The notes under the pieces: generated by a model
What the model was told of the DNA's origin: nothing
What the model saw: only the letters and a program-made list of their open reading frames with translations
Databases searched by the model: none
NCBI RefSeq assembly: GCF_015471405.1
Contig: NZ_BLVZ01000021.1
Location: forward strand, 33,906-97,905
DNA: 64,000 nucleotides
DNA from: Pseudomonas cichorii
GTDB taxonomy: Bacteria > Pseudomonadota > Gammaproteobacteria > Pseudomonadales > Pseudomonadaceae
Direction of reading: 5' to 3'
Part shown: positions 17,461 through 26,820 of the stretch, in pieces
How the letters are laid out: each line of letters starts with the position of its first letter
How positions within the stretch are numbered: position 1 is the stretch's first letter
Program-made: the position numbers and the translations under genes

Positions 17461-18876
17461 AGCCAGGGCGGTCAAACGCAAGGCCAGTGCCTTGGCCTGG
17501 ATCGCCACGTCAGTGACCGCAGTACTTTCCCACCACATGCCCCGCAACGGCGGGCCCATGGCAAACAGACGCGGTGAAAAATGCCCTTGGGCATCACACA
17601 CCGCGCCATCGGTATCGGCAGCAATCCCCAACGCCAGCGGCCCCGGCTGAATCAAGCCACGGGCCAGCAATTGCCGTGGCAAGGGACGGTCGACCCGACG
17701 CCAGTCGTATTCGATCCCGGTGGAGTTGATCAGGGCATCTCCCGACACCAGCGATGACTGGTCCTGGCCGCGGCGCCGGACCTGAATCTGTACCTGACCC
17801 GAAGGCTGGGTCTGCACGCCTTGCAGCGAAGCAGCCTCAATGGTCAATCGTCCCTGATGCACCAATTCAGCCAACAAGGCCGCACTCGGCGGCGGCGAGC
17901 GATGGTGATGGCTTTCCCACCATGGCCGCACATGCCTGACGAACTGCCGACGCTGGCGATCACTGGCCTGATTCCACAACCTGCCGATATTGGCACGCAC
18001 TGTATCCAGCGGTGCCTGCCAGTCGATACCGCTTTCGATGGCCAGCTCACACTGCTCACGCACCTTGCGCAGCAACTGCCGGGTACTGCGAATGCTGTGA
18101 TCCTGACCGAGAAAGTCTGGCCACTCCGGTGGCTGGCGACGCACATGGGGCAACAGGCCGTGGCGGGAAAACACCTTGATCGGGCCGCGATGCCCGGCCT
18201 GCTGCAAGGACACCAGCGCATCGACCATGGTGAGCCCGGAACCGATGATCAACACCGTGGCCTGAGGATCGAGCTGGCGCATGGTCTCGACATTCCATGG
18301 ATCAAGCCCTGCAGCATTCAAACCACTGGACTGGCGTTGTGGCGTGCGCGCAGCGGCGTACATGCCCGTGGCCAGAACCGCATGACGGGCCTTCAACCCG
18401 CTTCCATCGGCCAGTGTGACGCTCACGCCCGACTCGTCTGTGAGCAGGTCGACCACTTCCCCGCGTATATGCTCGACACTGGAACCCTGGCCCTGGCCGA
18501 TCACCTGAGCCTCTCGCAATCGTTGCTGTACATACAACCCGAACACACCTCGCGGCGGAAACAGCACCGGCACCGGAACCGACTGCTGCTGCGCCTCAGG
18601 CCAGCCGCCATCGGCCAGGTATTGCGTCAGCCACTGGGTCAGGTCGTCAGGATTATCGGGGTCGGCACTCATGCGGGCAGCGTTGCCATTGAGGGTATGC
18701 CCGGGCTCGGTGGCGCTGTAGGCCTCTCCCCTGCCCAGTTCGGTTCGAGGCTCGACGATCAGGATGCGCCGCATGCCGGGCTGACGCAGCAACTGGACCG
18801 CCAGCATGCTGCCACTCAAGCCTCCACCGATAATCAGGACATCGGCTATTGCAGGCTGGGTCTTGTCATCGCGCAT
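17449..18876 (-). CDS. FAD/NAD(P)-binding oxidoreductase-like protein
   Basis: A 475-residue protein with an N-terminal Rossmann FAD site (IIGGGLSGSMLA, about 15-26) and a second dinucleotide motif (LIIGSGLTMVDAL, about 210). This layout fits the FAD-NAD(P)-binding (NAD_binding_9) family, whose reactions are mostly unknown. ATG 18876 is preceded by GAGG. It converges on sfnR with a 12-base overlap, so it may belong to the sulfur-scavenging neighbourhood, but nothing in the sequence shows its substrate. Confidence 0.82.
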   Translation of the reverse strand: MRDDKTQPAIADVLIIGGGLSGSMLAVQLLRQPGMRRILIVEPRTELGRGEAYSATEPGHTLNGNAARMSADPDNPDDLTQWLTQYLADGGWPEAQQQSVPVPVLFPPRGVFGLYVQQRLREAQVIGQGQGSSVEHIRGEVVDLLTDESGVSVTLADGSGLKARHAVLATGMYAAARTPQRQSSGLNAAGLDPWNVETMRQLDPQATVLIIGSGLTMVDALVSLQQAGHRGPIKVFSRHGLLPHVRRQPPEWPDFLGQDHSIRSTRQLLRKVREQCELAIESGIDWQAPLDTVRANIGRLWNQASDRQRRQFVRHVRPWWESHHHRSPPPSAALLAELVHQGRLTIEAASLQGVQTQPSGQVQIQVRRRGQDQSSLVSGDALINSTGIEYDWRRVDRPLPRQLLARGLIQPGPLALGIAADTDGAVCDAQGHFSPRLFAMGPPLRGMWWESTAVTDVAIQAKALALRLTALASDR

Positions 18877-18913
18877 CGAACATTGCCTCGGGCTGGTTGT
18901 ATGAGGTCTGGAT

Positions 18914-19495
18914 TTACAACACTACATTGCGAACAAAACGCAGGGTGACTTCACCCTCGTTACGATAACTGTGGGGCTGATTGCTGGGGAACATGAAGAA
19001 CTCACCGGGCCCCACCTGATGCTGCCTGTCAGGCTCGGCAAAGCCAATGGTCAGATGCCCTTGCACGACATAGACCTGCTCGCTCCAACCTTCAGGGTCA
19101 GCCTCCGATGCGTAGATATCGCCGGGTGCCAGGCTGAACTCCCATAGCTCGACCTCACGCCGGGCAAGCGCCTTGGCCAATAACACCGCCTTGCTGCCGG
19201 GCAGGGTTCCGGCCCAGGCCAGTTCGTTGATACGGCTGTGATCCGCCAGCTCGGGAGCCTGGATCAAGTCACTGAACGCGACCTCCAATGCCTCGGCCAC
19301 ACGGTCCAGAGTCGCAAGGCTGACGTTTTTCTCACCCGCCTCGATAGCCACCAGCATGCGGCGACTGACGCCGGACTTTTCCGCCAGAGCGCTCTGACTC
19401 AGCCCTGCCGTATTTCGCAGGCGGCGAACATTGTGGCTGACATGCTGCAGCACGGGCGCACGTTGGGAGTTTTCTTTGTGCATGATATTGCTCAT
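18914..19495 (-). CDS. XRE-family regulator with C-terminal cupin domain
   Basis: A 193-residue regulator. An HTH_3 domain (about 20-75, LSQSALAEKSGVSRRMLVAIE) is followed by a small cupin barrel (about 115-190, EQVYVVQGHLTIGF and GEFFMFPSNQPHSY with metal-ligand-like His residues). ATG 19495 with AAAGGG upstream is chosen. It is divergent from a DMT exporter across 95 bases. This pairing is common and suggests that the regulator senses a small metabolite exported by its neighbour. The intergenic DNA contains a TATACT hexamer that may be a -10 box. Confidence 0.88.
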   Translation of the reverse strand: MSNIMHKENSQRAPVLQHVSHNVRRLRNTAGLSQSALAEKSGVSRRMLVAIEAGEKNVSLATLDRVAEALEVAFSDLIQAPELADHSRINELAWAGTLPGSKAVLLAKALARREVELWEFSLAPGDIYASEADPEGWSEQVYVVQGHLTIGFAEPDRQHQVGPGEFFMFPSNQPHSYRNEGEVTLRFVRNVVL

Positions 19496-19590
19496 TCGGA
19501 CCCTTTGCGCATTATACTGCCCATCTTTTTGCGACGCATTGTGTGTCGCGTACCCCATAGCATGCAAGGCCTCAAGGCCTGGAAACCGTC

Positions 19591-20517
19591 ATGAACACCA
19601 TTAGCCGCATACCGCGCGTCAGCAAAGCAGAAGCGGTATTGATCCTGATTACTGTCCTGTGGGGCGGCACATTCCTGATGGTCCAGCATGCGCTCACCGT
19701 CAGCGGCCCGATGTTTTTCGTGGGGCTGCGCTTTGCTGCGGCGGCCGCCATCGTAGCGCTGTTCTCCATGAAAATAATGCGCGACCTGACCTTGCTTGAA
19801 CTCAAGGCAGGCGTGTTCATCGGCACATCGATCATGCTCGGCTACGGGTTACAGACCATCGGCCTGCAGACCATTCCCAGCAGCCAGTCGGCATTCATCA
19901 CCGCATTGTATGTCCCCTGCGTGCCGTTACTGCAATGGCTGATACTCGGACGCCGCCCCGGCCTGATGCCCAGCCTGGGAATAGCCCTGGCCTTTACCGG
20001 GCTGATCTTGCTGTCGGGGCCGGAAGGCGCATCGCTGCAATTCAGTCCCGGCGAGGTTGCGACCATCATCAGCGCTGTGGCGATTTCTGCCGAGATCATC
20101 CTGATCGGTGCCTATGCCGGCAAGGTCGATGTGCGACGGGTCACCGTCGTGCAACTGGCAACCGCCTCGATACTGGCATTCCTGATGATCGTCCCTACCG
20201 GCGAAAACCTGCCGGGCTTCTCCTGGCTACTGGTCATCAGCGCCGTAGGCCTGGGTGCGATGAGCGCAATCATTCAGGTTGCCATGAACTGGGCACAGAA
20301 AAGCGTCTCCCCGACCCGCGCCACCGTGATCTACGCCGGCGAACCGGTCTGGGCCGGCATTGCCGGACGGTTGGCGGGCGAACGTTTGCCGGGTATCGCA
20401 TTGCTGGGCGCGGCACTGATCGTGGCTGGCGTGATCGTCAGTGAAATGAAAGCGCGGGCCAAGGTTCAGGAGCAGGAAGTGGATCAGGAAGAAGGCGTAC
20501 GGAAGCTGGATCAATAA
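19591..20517 (+). CDS. DMT superfamily (EamA) transporter
   Basis: A 308-residue inner-membrane protein with ten predicted helices in two EamA repeats. The first repeat starts with VLWGGTFLMVQHAL and the second ends with YAGEPVWAGIAGRLAGERL, the usual conserved element. Members export amino acids, nucleosides or drugs. The charged C-terminal tail (EQEVDQEEGVRK) is cytoplasmic. The divergent XRE-cupin gene is the likely regulator. Substrate is unknown. Confidence 0.88.
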   Translation: MNTISRIPRVSKAEAVLILITVLWGGTFLMVQHALTVSGPMFFVGLRFAAAAAIVALFSMKIMRDLTLLELKAGVFIGTSIMLGYGLQTIGLQTIPSSQSAFITALYVPCVPLLQWLILGRRPGLMPSLGIALAFTGLILLSGPEGASLQFSPGEVATIISAVAISAEIILIGAYAGKVDVRRVTVVQLATASILAFLMIVPTGENLPGFSWLLVISAVGLGAMSAIIQVAMNWAQKSVSPTRATVIYAGEPVWAGIAGRLAGERLPGIALLGAALIVAGVIVSEMKARAKVQEQEVDQEEGVRKLDQ

Positions 20518-20593
20518 CCTCCGATTCCACGCCCTGTCAGGCTCTCAGGTTTAAAACAGACACTTCTTGTAGGAAATTCCCGTAACCATGGGT

Positions 20594-20625
20594 TTGGAGA
20601 TGCGACGTCTGGCACGTATGATGCT
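20594..20625 (+). promoter_or_regulatory. Candidate promoter of the mrp operon (sigma-54-like element overlapping sigma-70-like boxes)
   Basis: TGGCACGTATGATGCT at 20610-20625 has GG and GC ten bases apart and matches the sigma-54 -24/-12 consensus except for one T. The same bases also read as a sigma-70 -10 TATGAT (20617-20622), 17 bases after a weak -35 TTGGAG (20594-20599). The mrpA ATG is 28 bases downstream of the element. Confidence 0.45.
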
Positions 20626-20652
20626 TGACATTTCCCTGCAGATTAGAAGCCT

Positions 20653-23595
20653 ATGTCTCTGATAGTTCTACTGCTTCTGCCTTTCATCGGCAGCTGTCTG
20701 GCGGCTTTTTTGCCGCACAACGCACGCAACGCTGAATCCCTGCTCGCTGGCGTGATCGCCCTGATCGGTGCCGTGCAGGTTGCGTTGTGGTTCCCGCAGA
20801 TCGCCGACGGCGGTGTGATTCGTGAAGAATATTTCTGGCTGCCCAGCCTGGGACTGAATTTCGTCCTGCGCATGGACGGGTTTGCCTGGATGTTTTCAAT
20901 GATGGTGCTGGGCATTGGCACGCTGGTGTCTTTGTATGCGCGCTATTACATGTCACCGGACGATCCTGTTCCGCGCTTTTTTGCGTTTTTCCTGGCCTTC
21001 ATGGGGGCGATGCTCGGGCTGGTGATCTCCGGCAACCTGATCCAGATCGTGTTTTTCTGGGAACTGACCAGCGTCTTTTCCTTCTTGTTGATCGGCTACT
21101 GGCACCACCGTACCGACGCCCGACGCGGGGCCTATATGGCACTGATGGTCACGGGTGCCGGCGGGCTGGCGTTGCTGGTCGGTGTCCTGATGCTGGGCCA
21201 TGTGGTGGGCAGTTATGATCTGGACCGCGTGCTGGCCTCCGGCGACGCGATCCGTGCTCATGCGCTGTACCCGGTGCTATTGACCCTGATCCTGATCGGC
21301 GCGCTGAGCAAAAGCGCGCAGTTTCCGTTCCATTTCTGGCTGCCCCACGCCATGGCGGCACCGACGCCGGTCTCGGCTTATCTGCACTCGGCAACCATGG
21401 TCAAGGCCGGGGTGTTTCTGCTTGCCCGCCTGTGGCCTTCTTTGTCCGGCACCGAACAGTGGTTCTGGATCGTCAGCGGGGCCGGGGCCTGCACTCTGGT
21501 CCTCGGGGCCTACGCGGCGATTTTCCAGAATGACCTGAAAGGTCTGCTGGCCTACTCGACCATCAGCCATCTGGGCCTGATCACCTTGCTGCTGGGCCTC
21601 AATAGCCCGCTGGCGGCTGTCGCGGCGGTGTTCCACATCCTCAACCACGCCACCTTCAAGGCCTCATTGTTCATGGCCGCGGGGATCATCGACCATGAAA
21701 GCGGGACACGGGATATCCGGCGCCTCAGCGGGCTGATCAAGCTGATTCCCTACACCGCGACCCTGGCCATGGTGGCCAGTGCCTCCATGGCCGGAGTGCC
21801 GCTGCTCAACGGCTTCCTGTCCAAGGAAATGTTCTTTGCCGAAACCGTGTTCATTTCCGCCACAGCCTGGGTGGAAATGGCGCTGCCAATCGTCGCCACG
21901 CTTGCCGGGACCTTCAGCGTCGCCTATTCCCTGCGCTTTACGGTCGATGTGTTTTTCGGCCCGGCGGCAAAAGACCTTCCCCTGCTGCCCCACGAACCGC
22001 CTCGCTGGATGCGCGCACCGGTGGAGCTGCTGGTGATGACCTGTCTGGTGGTCGGTATTTTCCCGGCCCAATCGGTTGCGCCCCTGCTGGCTGCTGCCGC
22101 TCAACCGGTGGTGGGCGGTACGCTGCCCGAGTACAGCCTGGCGATCTGGCACGGCTGGAACGCACCAATGATCATGAGCCTGATCGCCATGGCCGGAGGG
22201 ATTATCCTGTATCTACTGCTGCGCAAGTCGTTCCGCCAGGAACGCTTTGTCGGCCCGCCACTGGTATCGCGCCTCAACGGCAAGCTGTTTTTCGAGCGCT
22301 GCCAGGTGATTCTGATGCATTGGGCTCGCCGTTTTGAGCGTCAGGTCAGCACCCGTCGCTTGCAGCCCCAATTGTTCCTGCTGGTCCTGACGGCGGCCGT
22401 GTTTGGCTTTATCCCGATGTATTTCAGCGGCCTGACCTGGGGCGATCGGCCGAAGATTCCGGGCTCCGGAGTGTTTGTCACGTTATGGCTGATCGCGATT
22501 GCCTGCGCCCTCGGGGCCGCATGGCAAGGCAAGTATCACCGTCTGGCCGCCTTGATCATGGTCAGCGTGTGCGGCCTGATGACCTGTATCACCTTTGTCT
22601 GGTTCTCGGCCCCGGATCTGGCGCTGACCCAGCTTGTGGTCGAAGTGGTCACCACCGTGCTGATCCTGCTGGGTCTGCGCTGGCTGCCACGACGTAACGA
22701 AGATGTTGCTCCACCCGTCAGCACGCGCCTCAGCGCCCGCACCCGGCGCATTCGTGACTTGACGCTGTCCGCGCTGGTGGGTGTCGGCATGGCCTTGCTG
22801 TCCTATGCCATGCTGACCCGCCAGACGCCCAACACGATTTCTTCGTTCTACCTCAGCCGGGCCTTGCCCGAAGGTGGCGGCACCAACGTGGTCAACGTGA
22901 TGCTGGTGGACTTCCGGGGCTTCGACACCTTCGGCGAGATCACGGTTCTGGCTGCCGTGGCCCTGACGGTATTCGCCTTGCTGCGTCGCTTCCGTCCGCC
23001 GAAGGAAAGTATCGCCCTGCCCGCCCAGCAGCGTCTGCTGGCCCGCGATGTGGTCACGGATCTGATCAACCCGCGCAGCGCGAGCGATACAGCCCTGGGT
23101 TTCATGATGGTGCCTGCGGTGCTGGTGCGTCTGTTGCTGCCTGTCGCGTTCATGGTCTCGATGTACTTGTTCATGCGCGGTCACAACCAGCCGGGCGGCG
23201 GATTCGTCGCCGGTCTGGTGATGTCGGTGGCGTTCATCCTGCAATACATGGTTGCCGGAACCCAGTGGGTCGAGGCTCAGATGAGTCTGCGCCCTCTGCG
23301 CTGGATGGGCACAGGCCTGCTGTGCGCCATCACTACCGGGCTGGTTTCCATGGCGCTGGGTTATCCGTTCATGACCACCCATACCGCCCACCTGGACTTG
23401 CCGATACTGGGTGATATCCATTTCGCCAGCGCCTTGTTCTTCGATGTAGGCGTCTATGCCGTCGTAGTGGGTTCGACCCTGCTGATCCTCACCGCTCTGG
23501 CTCACCAGTCGGTGCGCAGCCATCGGCCGACTCAATTGCCGAAACCGATTGCCAGCCCTGCTGGCGAATCCGCGACTACACAAGGAGCCGTCTGA
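20653..23595 (+). CDS. mrpA: Mrp Na+(K+)/H+ antiporter subunit A (fused A-B type)
   Basis: A 980-residue inner-membrane subunit. The N-terminal part is an NADH-quinone oxidoreductase NuoL-like proton channel (helices with HFWLPHAMAAPTPVSAYLHS and HILNHATFKASLFM). The C-terminal third carries MbhD/MbhE-like helices and an MrpB domain (RGHNQPGGGFVAGLV), so MrpB is fused here, as is usual in Pseudomonas (ShaA/PhaAB). The complex exchanges cytoplasmic sodium or potassium for protons and supports alkali and salt tolerance. It is the first gene of a six-gene operon. Its TGA overlaps the ATG of mrpC. Confidence 0.95.
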   Translation: MSLIVLLLLPFIGSCLAAFLPHNARNAESLLAGVIALIGAVQVALWFPQIADGGVIREEYFWLPSLGLNFVLRMDGFAWMFSMMVLGIGTLVSLYARYYMSPDDPVPRFFAFFLAFMGAMLGLVISGNLIQIVFFWELTSVFSFLLIGYWHHRTDARRGAYMALMVTGAGGLALLVGVLMLGHVVGSYDLDRVLASGDAIRAHALYPVLLTLILIGALSKSAQFPFHFWLPHAMAAPTPVSAYLHSATMVKAGVFLLARLWPSLSGTEQWFWIVSGAGACTLVLGAYAAIFQNDLKGLLAYSTISHLGLITLLLGLNSPLAAVAAVFHILNHATFKASLFMAAGIIDHESGTRDIRRLSGLIKLIPYTATLAMVASASMAGVPLLNGFLSKEMFFAETVFISATAWVEMALPIVATLAGTFSVAYSLRFTVDVFFGPAAKDLPLLPHEPPRWMRAPVELLVMTCLVVGIFPAQSVAPLLAAAAQPVVGGTLPEYSLAIWHGWNAPMIMSLIAMAGGIILYLLLRKSFRQERFVGPPLVSRLNGKLFFERCQVILMHWARRFERQVSTRRLQPQLFLLVLTAAVFGFIPMYFSGLTWGDRPKIPGSGVFVTLWLIAIACALGAAWQGKYHRLAALIMVSVCGLMTCITFVWFSAPDLALTQLVVEVVTTVLILLGLRWLPRRNEDVAPPVSTRLSARTRRIRDLTLSALVGVGMALLSYAMLTRQTPNTISSFYLSRALPEGGGTNVVNVMLVDFRGFDTFGEITVLAAVALTVFALLRRFRPPKESIALPAQQRLLARDVVTDLINPRSASDTALGFMMVPAVLVRLLLPVAFMVSMYLFMRGHNQPGGGFVAGLVMSVAFILQYMVAGTQWVEAQMSLRPLRWMGTGLLCAITTGLVSMALGYPFMTTHTAHLDLPILGDIHFASALFFDVGVYAVVVGSTLLILTALAHQSVRSHRPTQLPKPIASPAGESATTQGAV

Positions 23596-23939
23596 TGGAA
23601 GAAGTCATCGCAGTCGCCATTGGCGTTCTCGCTGCATCCGGTGTCTGGCTGATCCTGCGCCCGCGTACCTTCCAGGTGGTGATGGGGTTGTGCCTGCTGT
23701 CCTATGGCGTAAACCTGTTCATTTTCAGCATGGGCAGCCTGTTCATCGGAAAGGAGCCCATCATCAAGGACGGCATCCCTCAGGATCTGCTCAATTACAC
23801 CGACCCCTTGCCTCAGGCACTGGTACTGACCGCAATCGTCATCAGCTTTGCCATGACCGCGCTGTTTCTGGTCGTGCTGCTGGCGTCCCGCGGGCTGACC
23901 GGGACTGACCATGTGGATGGCAGGGAGCCCAAGGCATGA
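23595..23939 (+). CDS. mrpC: Mrp antiporter subunit C
   Basis: A 114-residue, three-helix membrane protein homologous to NuoK. The conserved LCLLSYGVNLFIF and DPLPQALVLTAIVISFA segments are present. It starts on the last base of the mrpA stop (TGATG) and ends overlapping mrpD by four bases, so production is coupled stoichiometrically. It is an essential small subunit of the Mrp complex. Confidence 0.95.
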   Translation: MEEVIAVAIGVLAASGVWLILRPRTFQVVMGLCLLSYGVNLFIFSMGSLFIGKEPIIKDGIPQDLLNYTDPLPQALVLTAIVISFAMTALFLVVLLASRGLTGTDHVDGREPKA

Positions 23940-25621
23940 ACTGGATGAACCAACTGATCGTTGCCCCCATCCTGCTGCCACTGATGACCGCCGGGCTGAT
24001 GCTCTGGCTGGGCGAGAAGCACCGGCCACTCAAGGGCCGTATCAACCTGCTGTCGAGCATGCTGGGGCTGGGGATTTCCATCACCTTGCTGTTGTGGGTC
24101 CAGCAGAGCGGCACCATGGGTTCGATCGGGGTTTACCTGCCGGGCAACTGGGAGGTGCCGTTCGGTATCGTGCTGGTGGTGGATCACCTGTCGGCAATGA
24201 TGCTGGTGCTGACCGGCATCATTGCCGTGTGTGCCTTGCTGTTCGCGCTGGCACGCTGGGACCGGGCAGGAGCCAGTTTCCACGCCTTGTTCCAGATTCA
24301 GTTGATGGGCCTGTATGGCGCCTTCCTGACGGCGGATCTGTTCAACCTGTTCGTGTTCTTCGAGGTGCTGCTGGCGGCGTCCTATGGTTTGATGCTGCAC
24401 GGTTCCGGACGCGCACGGGTGTCGGCGGGCCTGCATTACATCTCGATCAACCTGCTGGCCTCGTCGCTGTTCCTGATTGGCGCCGCACTGATCTACGGCG
24501 TGACCGGCACCCTGAATCTGGCGGATCTGGCGATCAAGATCCCGCAGGTGCCGGAATCCGACCTTGGCCTGCTGCATGCCGGCGCGGCAATCCTGGCCAC
24601 CGCCTTCCTGGCCAAGGCCGGCATGTGGCCACTGAACTTCTGGCTGGTGCCTGCCTACTCGGCGGCCAGTGCGCCGGTTGCGGCCATGTTCGCAATCATG
24701 ACCAAGGTCGGCATCTACACCCTGCTGCGCCTGTGGACGCTGCTGTTTTCCGAACAGGCCGGGCCTTCGGCATTCTTCGGCGGTGACTGGCTGATCTACG
24801 GCGGCATTGCAACCATCGTCACCGCAGCAGTGGCAATCATCGCCGCCCAACGCCTGGAGCGTATGGCCAGCCTGAGCATTCTGGTTTCGGCCGGCATCCT
24901 GCTCGCAGCCATCGGCTTCGCCCAGCCCAGCCTGACGGCTGGCGCGCTGTTCTATCTGGTCAGCTCGACCCTGGCGCTGAGTGCGATGTTCCTGCTGGGT
25001 GAACTGATCGAGCGCTCGCGTTCATCCAATGAAATCGCGCTTGAGGATGATGCAGACCAGTTGCCACGCAATATGGAATCGCTGAACCCGCCGCGGGGCA
25101 CCAATCTGGATGACGAACAGAAAGCCGTGGTCGGCCAGGTCATCCCCATGACCATGGCCTTTCTGGGCCTGAGCTTCGTGGCCTGCGCTCTGCTGATTAT
25201 CGGCATGCCGCCACTTTCGGGTTTCATCGGCAAGCTGACCCTGCTCAGCGCCCTGCTCAATCCATTGGGGCTGGATGTGGCAAAGGACGAGGCGATATCC
25301 ACTCAAAGCTGGATATTCATCAGCTTGCTGATCTTCTCGGGCCTGGCTTCGCTGATTGCCTTTTCCCGCCTCGGCATCCAGCGTTTCTGGACTCCGCTGG
25401 AAACTCCTTCGCCCTTGCTGCGCCGCAATGAATGCCTGCCCATCGTGATTCTGCTGGGCCTGTGCATTGCGTTGACGATCAAGGCTGAACCACTGCTGCG
25501 CTATACACAGGACACAGCAGCGGCCCTGCATAATCCCACGCAGTATGTGCAATCGGTCATGGCGACACGTCCGGTACCAGGCCCGGTCAGCACACAAGCC
25601 GTCTCGCAGGTGCAACCATGA
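23936..25621 (+). CDS. mrpD: Mrp antiporter subunit D
   Basis: A 561-residue NuoM/NuoN-like proton channel subunit. Conserved helices include FFEVLLAASYGLML and FLAKAGMWPLNFWLVPAYSAA. It is longer than the usual 490-500 residues because of a hydrophilic stretch (about residues 360-400, SSNEIALEDDADQ...LDDEQK) between late helices. The start overlaps mrpC as ATGA and the stop overlaps mrpE as ATGA. Confidence 0.95.
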   Translation: MNWMNQLIVAPILLPLMTAGLMLWLGEKHRPLKGRINLLSSMLGLGISITLLLWVQQSGTMGSIGVYLPGNWEVPFGIVLVVDHLSAMMLVLTGIIAVCALLFALARWDRAGASFHALFQIQLMGLYGAFLTADLFNLFVFFEVLLAASYGLMLHGSGRARVSAGLHYISINLLASSLFLIGAALIYGVTGTLNLADLAIKIPQVPESDLGLLHAGAAILATAFLAKAGMWPLNFWLVPAYSAASAPVAAMFAIMTKVGIYTLLRLWTLLFSEQAGPSAFFGGDWLIYGGIATIVTAAVAIIAAQRLERMASLSILVSAGILLAAIGFAQPSLTAGALFYLVSSTLALSAMFLLGELIERSRSSNEIALEDDADQLPRNMESLNPPRGTNLDDEQKAVVGQVIPMTMAFLGLSFVACALLIIGMPPLSGFIGKLTLLSALLNPLGLDVAKDEAISTQSWIFISLLIFSGLASLIAFSRLGIQRFWTPLETPSPLLRRNECLPIVILLGLCIALTIKAEPLLRYTQDTAAALHNPTQYVQSVMATRPVPGPVSTQAVSQVQP

Positions 25622-26109
25622 CAAAGTACTTTTTCCCCGCCCCGTGGTTTTCCCTGGCGCTCTGGGTGCTGTGGCTGGTGCTGAATCTGTCGATCAGCCC
25701 CGGCACCGTGCTGCTGGGGGCCGTATTCGGGTTCCTGGCTCCGCTGCTCATGGCGCCTCTGCGACCGACTCCGGTACGCATTCGCAAACCCGGCACGATC
25801 CTGAAGTTTTTCCTGCGGGTGGGCTACGACACAGTAATCTCGAACCTGCAGATATTCATGTCGGTCTGGAACCTGAAACGCCGCCCGCCACGCTCGGCGT
25901 TCGTCAAGGTGCCATTGGACCTGCGCGACCCCAGCGGCCTTGCCGCACTGGCGATGGTCACGACTGTGGTGCCCGGCACCGTCTGGTCGGAACTGGCGCT
26001 GGACCGCAGCATTCTGCTGATGCATGTGTTCGATCTGGAAGATGAAGCTCAATTCATCGAGCACTTCAAGACAGCTTATGAGCGTCCCTTGATGGAGATT
26101 TTCGAATGA
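25618..26109 (+). CDS. mrpE: Mrp antiporter subunit E
   Basis: A 163-residue subunit with N-terminal membrane helices (ALWVLWLVLNLSISPGTVLLGAVFG) and a C-terminal cytoplasmic ferredoxin-like domain, including the conserved MVTTVVPGTVW motif and the VFDLEDE strand. It has no complex I homologue and is specific to Mrp systems. Both ends overlap neighbours by four bases. Confidence 0.94.
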   Translation: MTKYFFPAPWFSLALWVLWLVLNLSISPGTVLLGAVFGFLAPLLMAPLRPTPVRIRKPGTILKFFLRVGYDTVISNLQIFMSVWNLKRRPPRSAFVKVPLDLRDPSGLAALAMVTTVVPGTVWSELALDRSILLMHVFDLEDEAQFIEHFKTAYERPLMEIFE

Positions 26110-26384
26110 CTGCACTGCTCGACAATGCCATTCTGCTCAGCCTGCTCATCTTTGCCCTGGCGATGGTGATTACCCTGATTCGTCTGTTCAGGGGGCCGTC
26201 GGCACAGGATCGCGTACTGGCTCTGGATTACCTGTACGTCATTGCCATGCTGATGATGCTGGTGCTGGGCATACGCTATGCCAGCGACACCTATTTCGAG
26301 GCAGCCCTGCTGATCGCCCTGTTCGGTTTCGTCGGCTCCTTTGCCCTGGCCAAATTCCTGTTGCGCGGAGAGGTGATCGAATGA
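26106..26384 (+). CDS. mrpF: Mrp antiporter subunit F
   Basis: A 92-residue three-helix membrane protein with the conserved RLFRGPSAQDRVLALDYLY loop, whose Asp is implicated in ion transport in characterised homologues. Four-base overlaps on both sides keep it in the translationally coupled operon. Confidence 0.94.
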   Translation: MTALLDNAILLSLLIFALAMVITLIRLFRGPSAQDRVLALDYLYVIAMLMMLVLGIRYASDTYFEAALLIALFGFVGSFALAKFLLRGEVIE

Positions 26385-26761
26385 ATTCGCTACAGACCCT
26401 TCCCTTCTGGGTGCAGGTCATTACCTCGTTACTGCTGGTTACCAGCAGTGTGTTCGCCTTGACCGGCGCCTTGGGCCTGTTGCGCCTGAAGACCTTTTTT
26501 CAGCGTATGCACCCACCGGCCCTGGCCTCCACGCTGGGAGCCTGGCTCGTTGCACTGGCTTCGATCATTTATTTCTCGGCACTGAAATCAGGACCGGTGA
26601 TTCACGCCTGGCTGATTCCAGTCCTGCTGTCGATCACCGTGCCGGTCACCACGCTGCTGCTGGCCCGTACCGGACTGTTCCGCAAGCGCATGGCGGGGGA
26701 TAACGATGTTCCGCCGGAAGTCAGTGGCGATCGTCCCGCACGAGACTCAGTGGAAAACTGA
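26381..26761 (+). CDS. mrpG: Mrp antiporter subunit G
   Basis: A 126-residue three-helix subunit with the family motif GLLRLKTFFQRMHPPALASTLG. The hydrophilic C-terminal tail (DNDVPPEVSGDRPARDS) is variable. It is the last gene of the operon; a small REP-like hairpin follows 15 bases after the stop. Confidence 0.94.
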   Translation: MNSLQTLPFWVQVITSLLLVTSSVFALTGALGLLRLKTFFQRMHPPALASTLGAWLVALASIIYFSALKSGPVIHAWLIPVLLSITVPVTTLLLARTGLFRKRMAGDNDVPPEVSGDRPARDSVEN

Positions 26762-26775
26762 AACGCCATTGATCA

Positions 26776-26801
26776 CTTCGCGGGCGGCCCTGCTCGCGAA
26801 G
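26776..26801. repeat. REP-like hairpin after the mrp operon
   Basis: CTTCGCG and CGCGAAG arms (7 bp) enclose a 12-base G+C-rich loop. It lies between the convergent mrpG and the conserved hypothetical gene and may protect or end both transcripts. Confidence 0.5.
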
Positions 26802-26820
26802 ACTCACACCCAGGCTTTCG

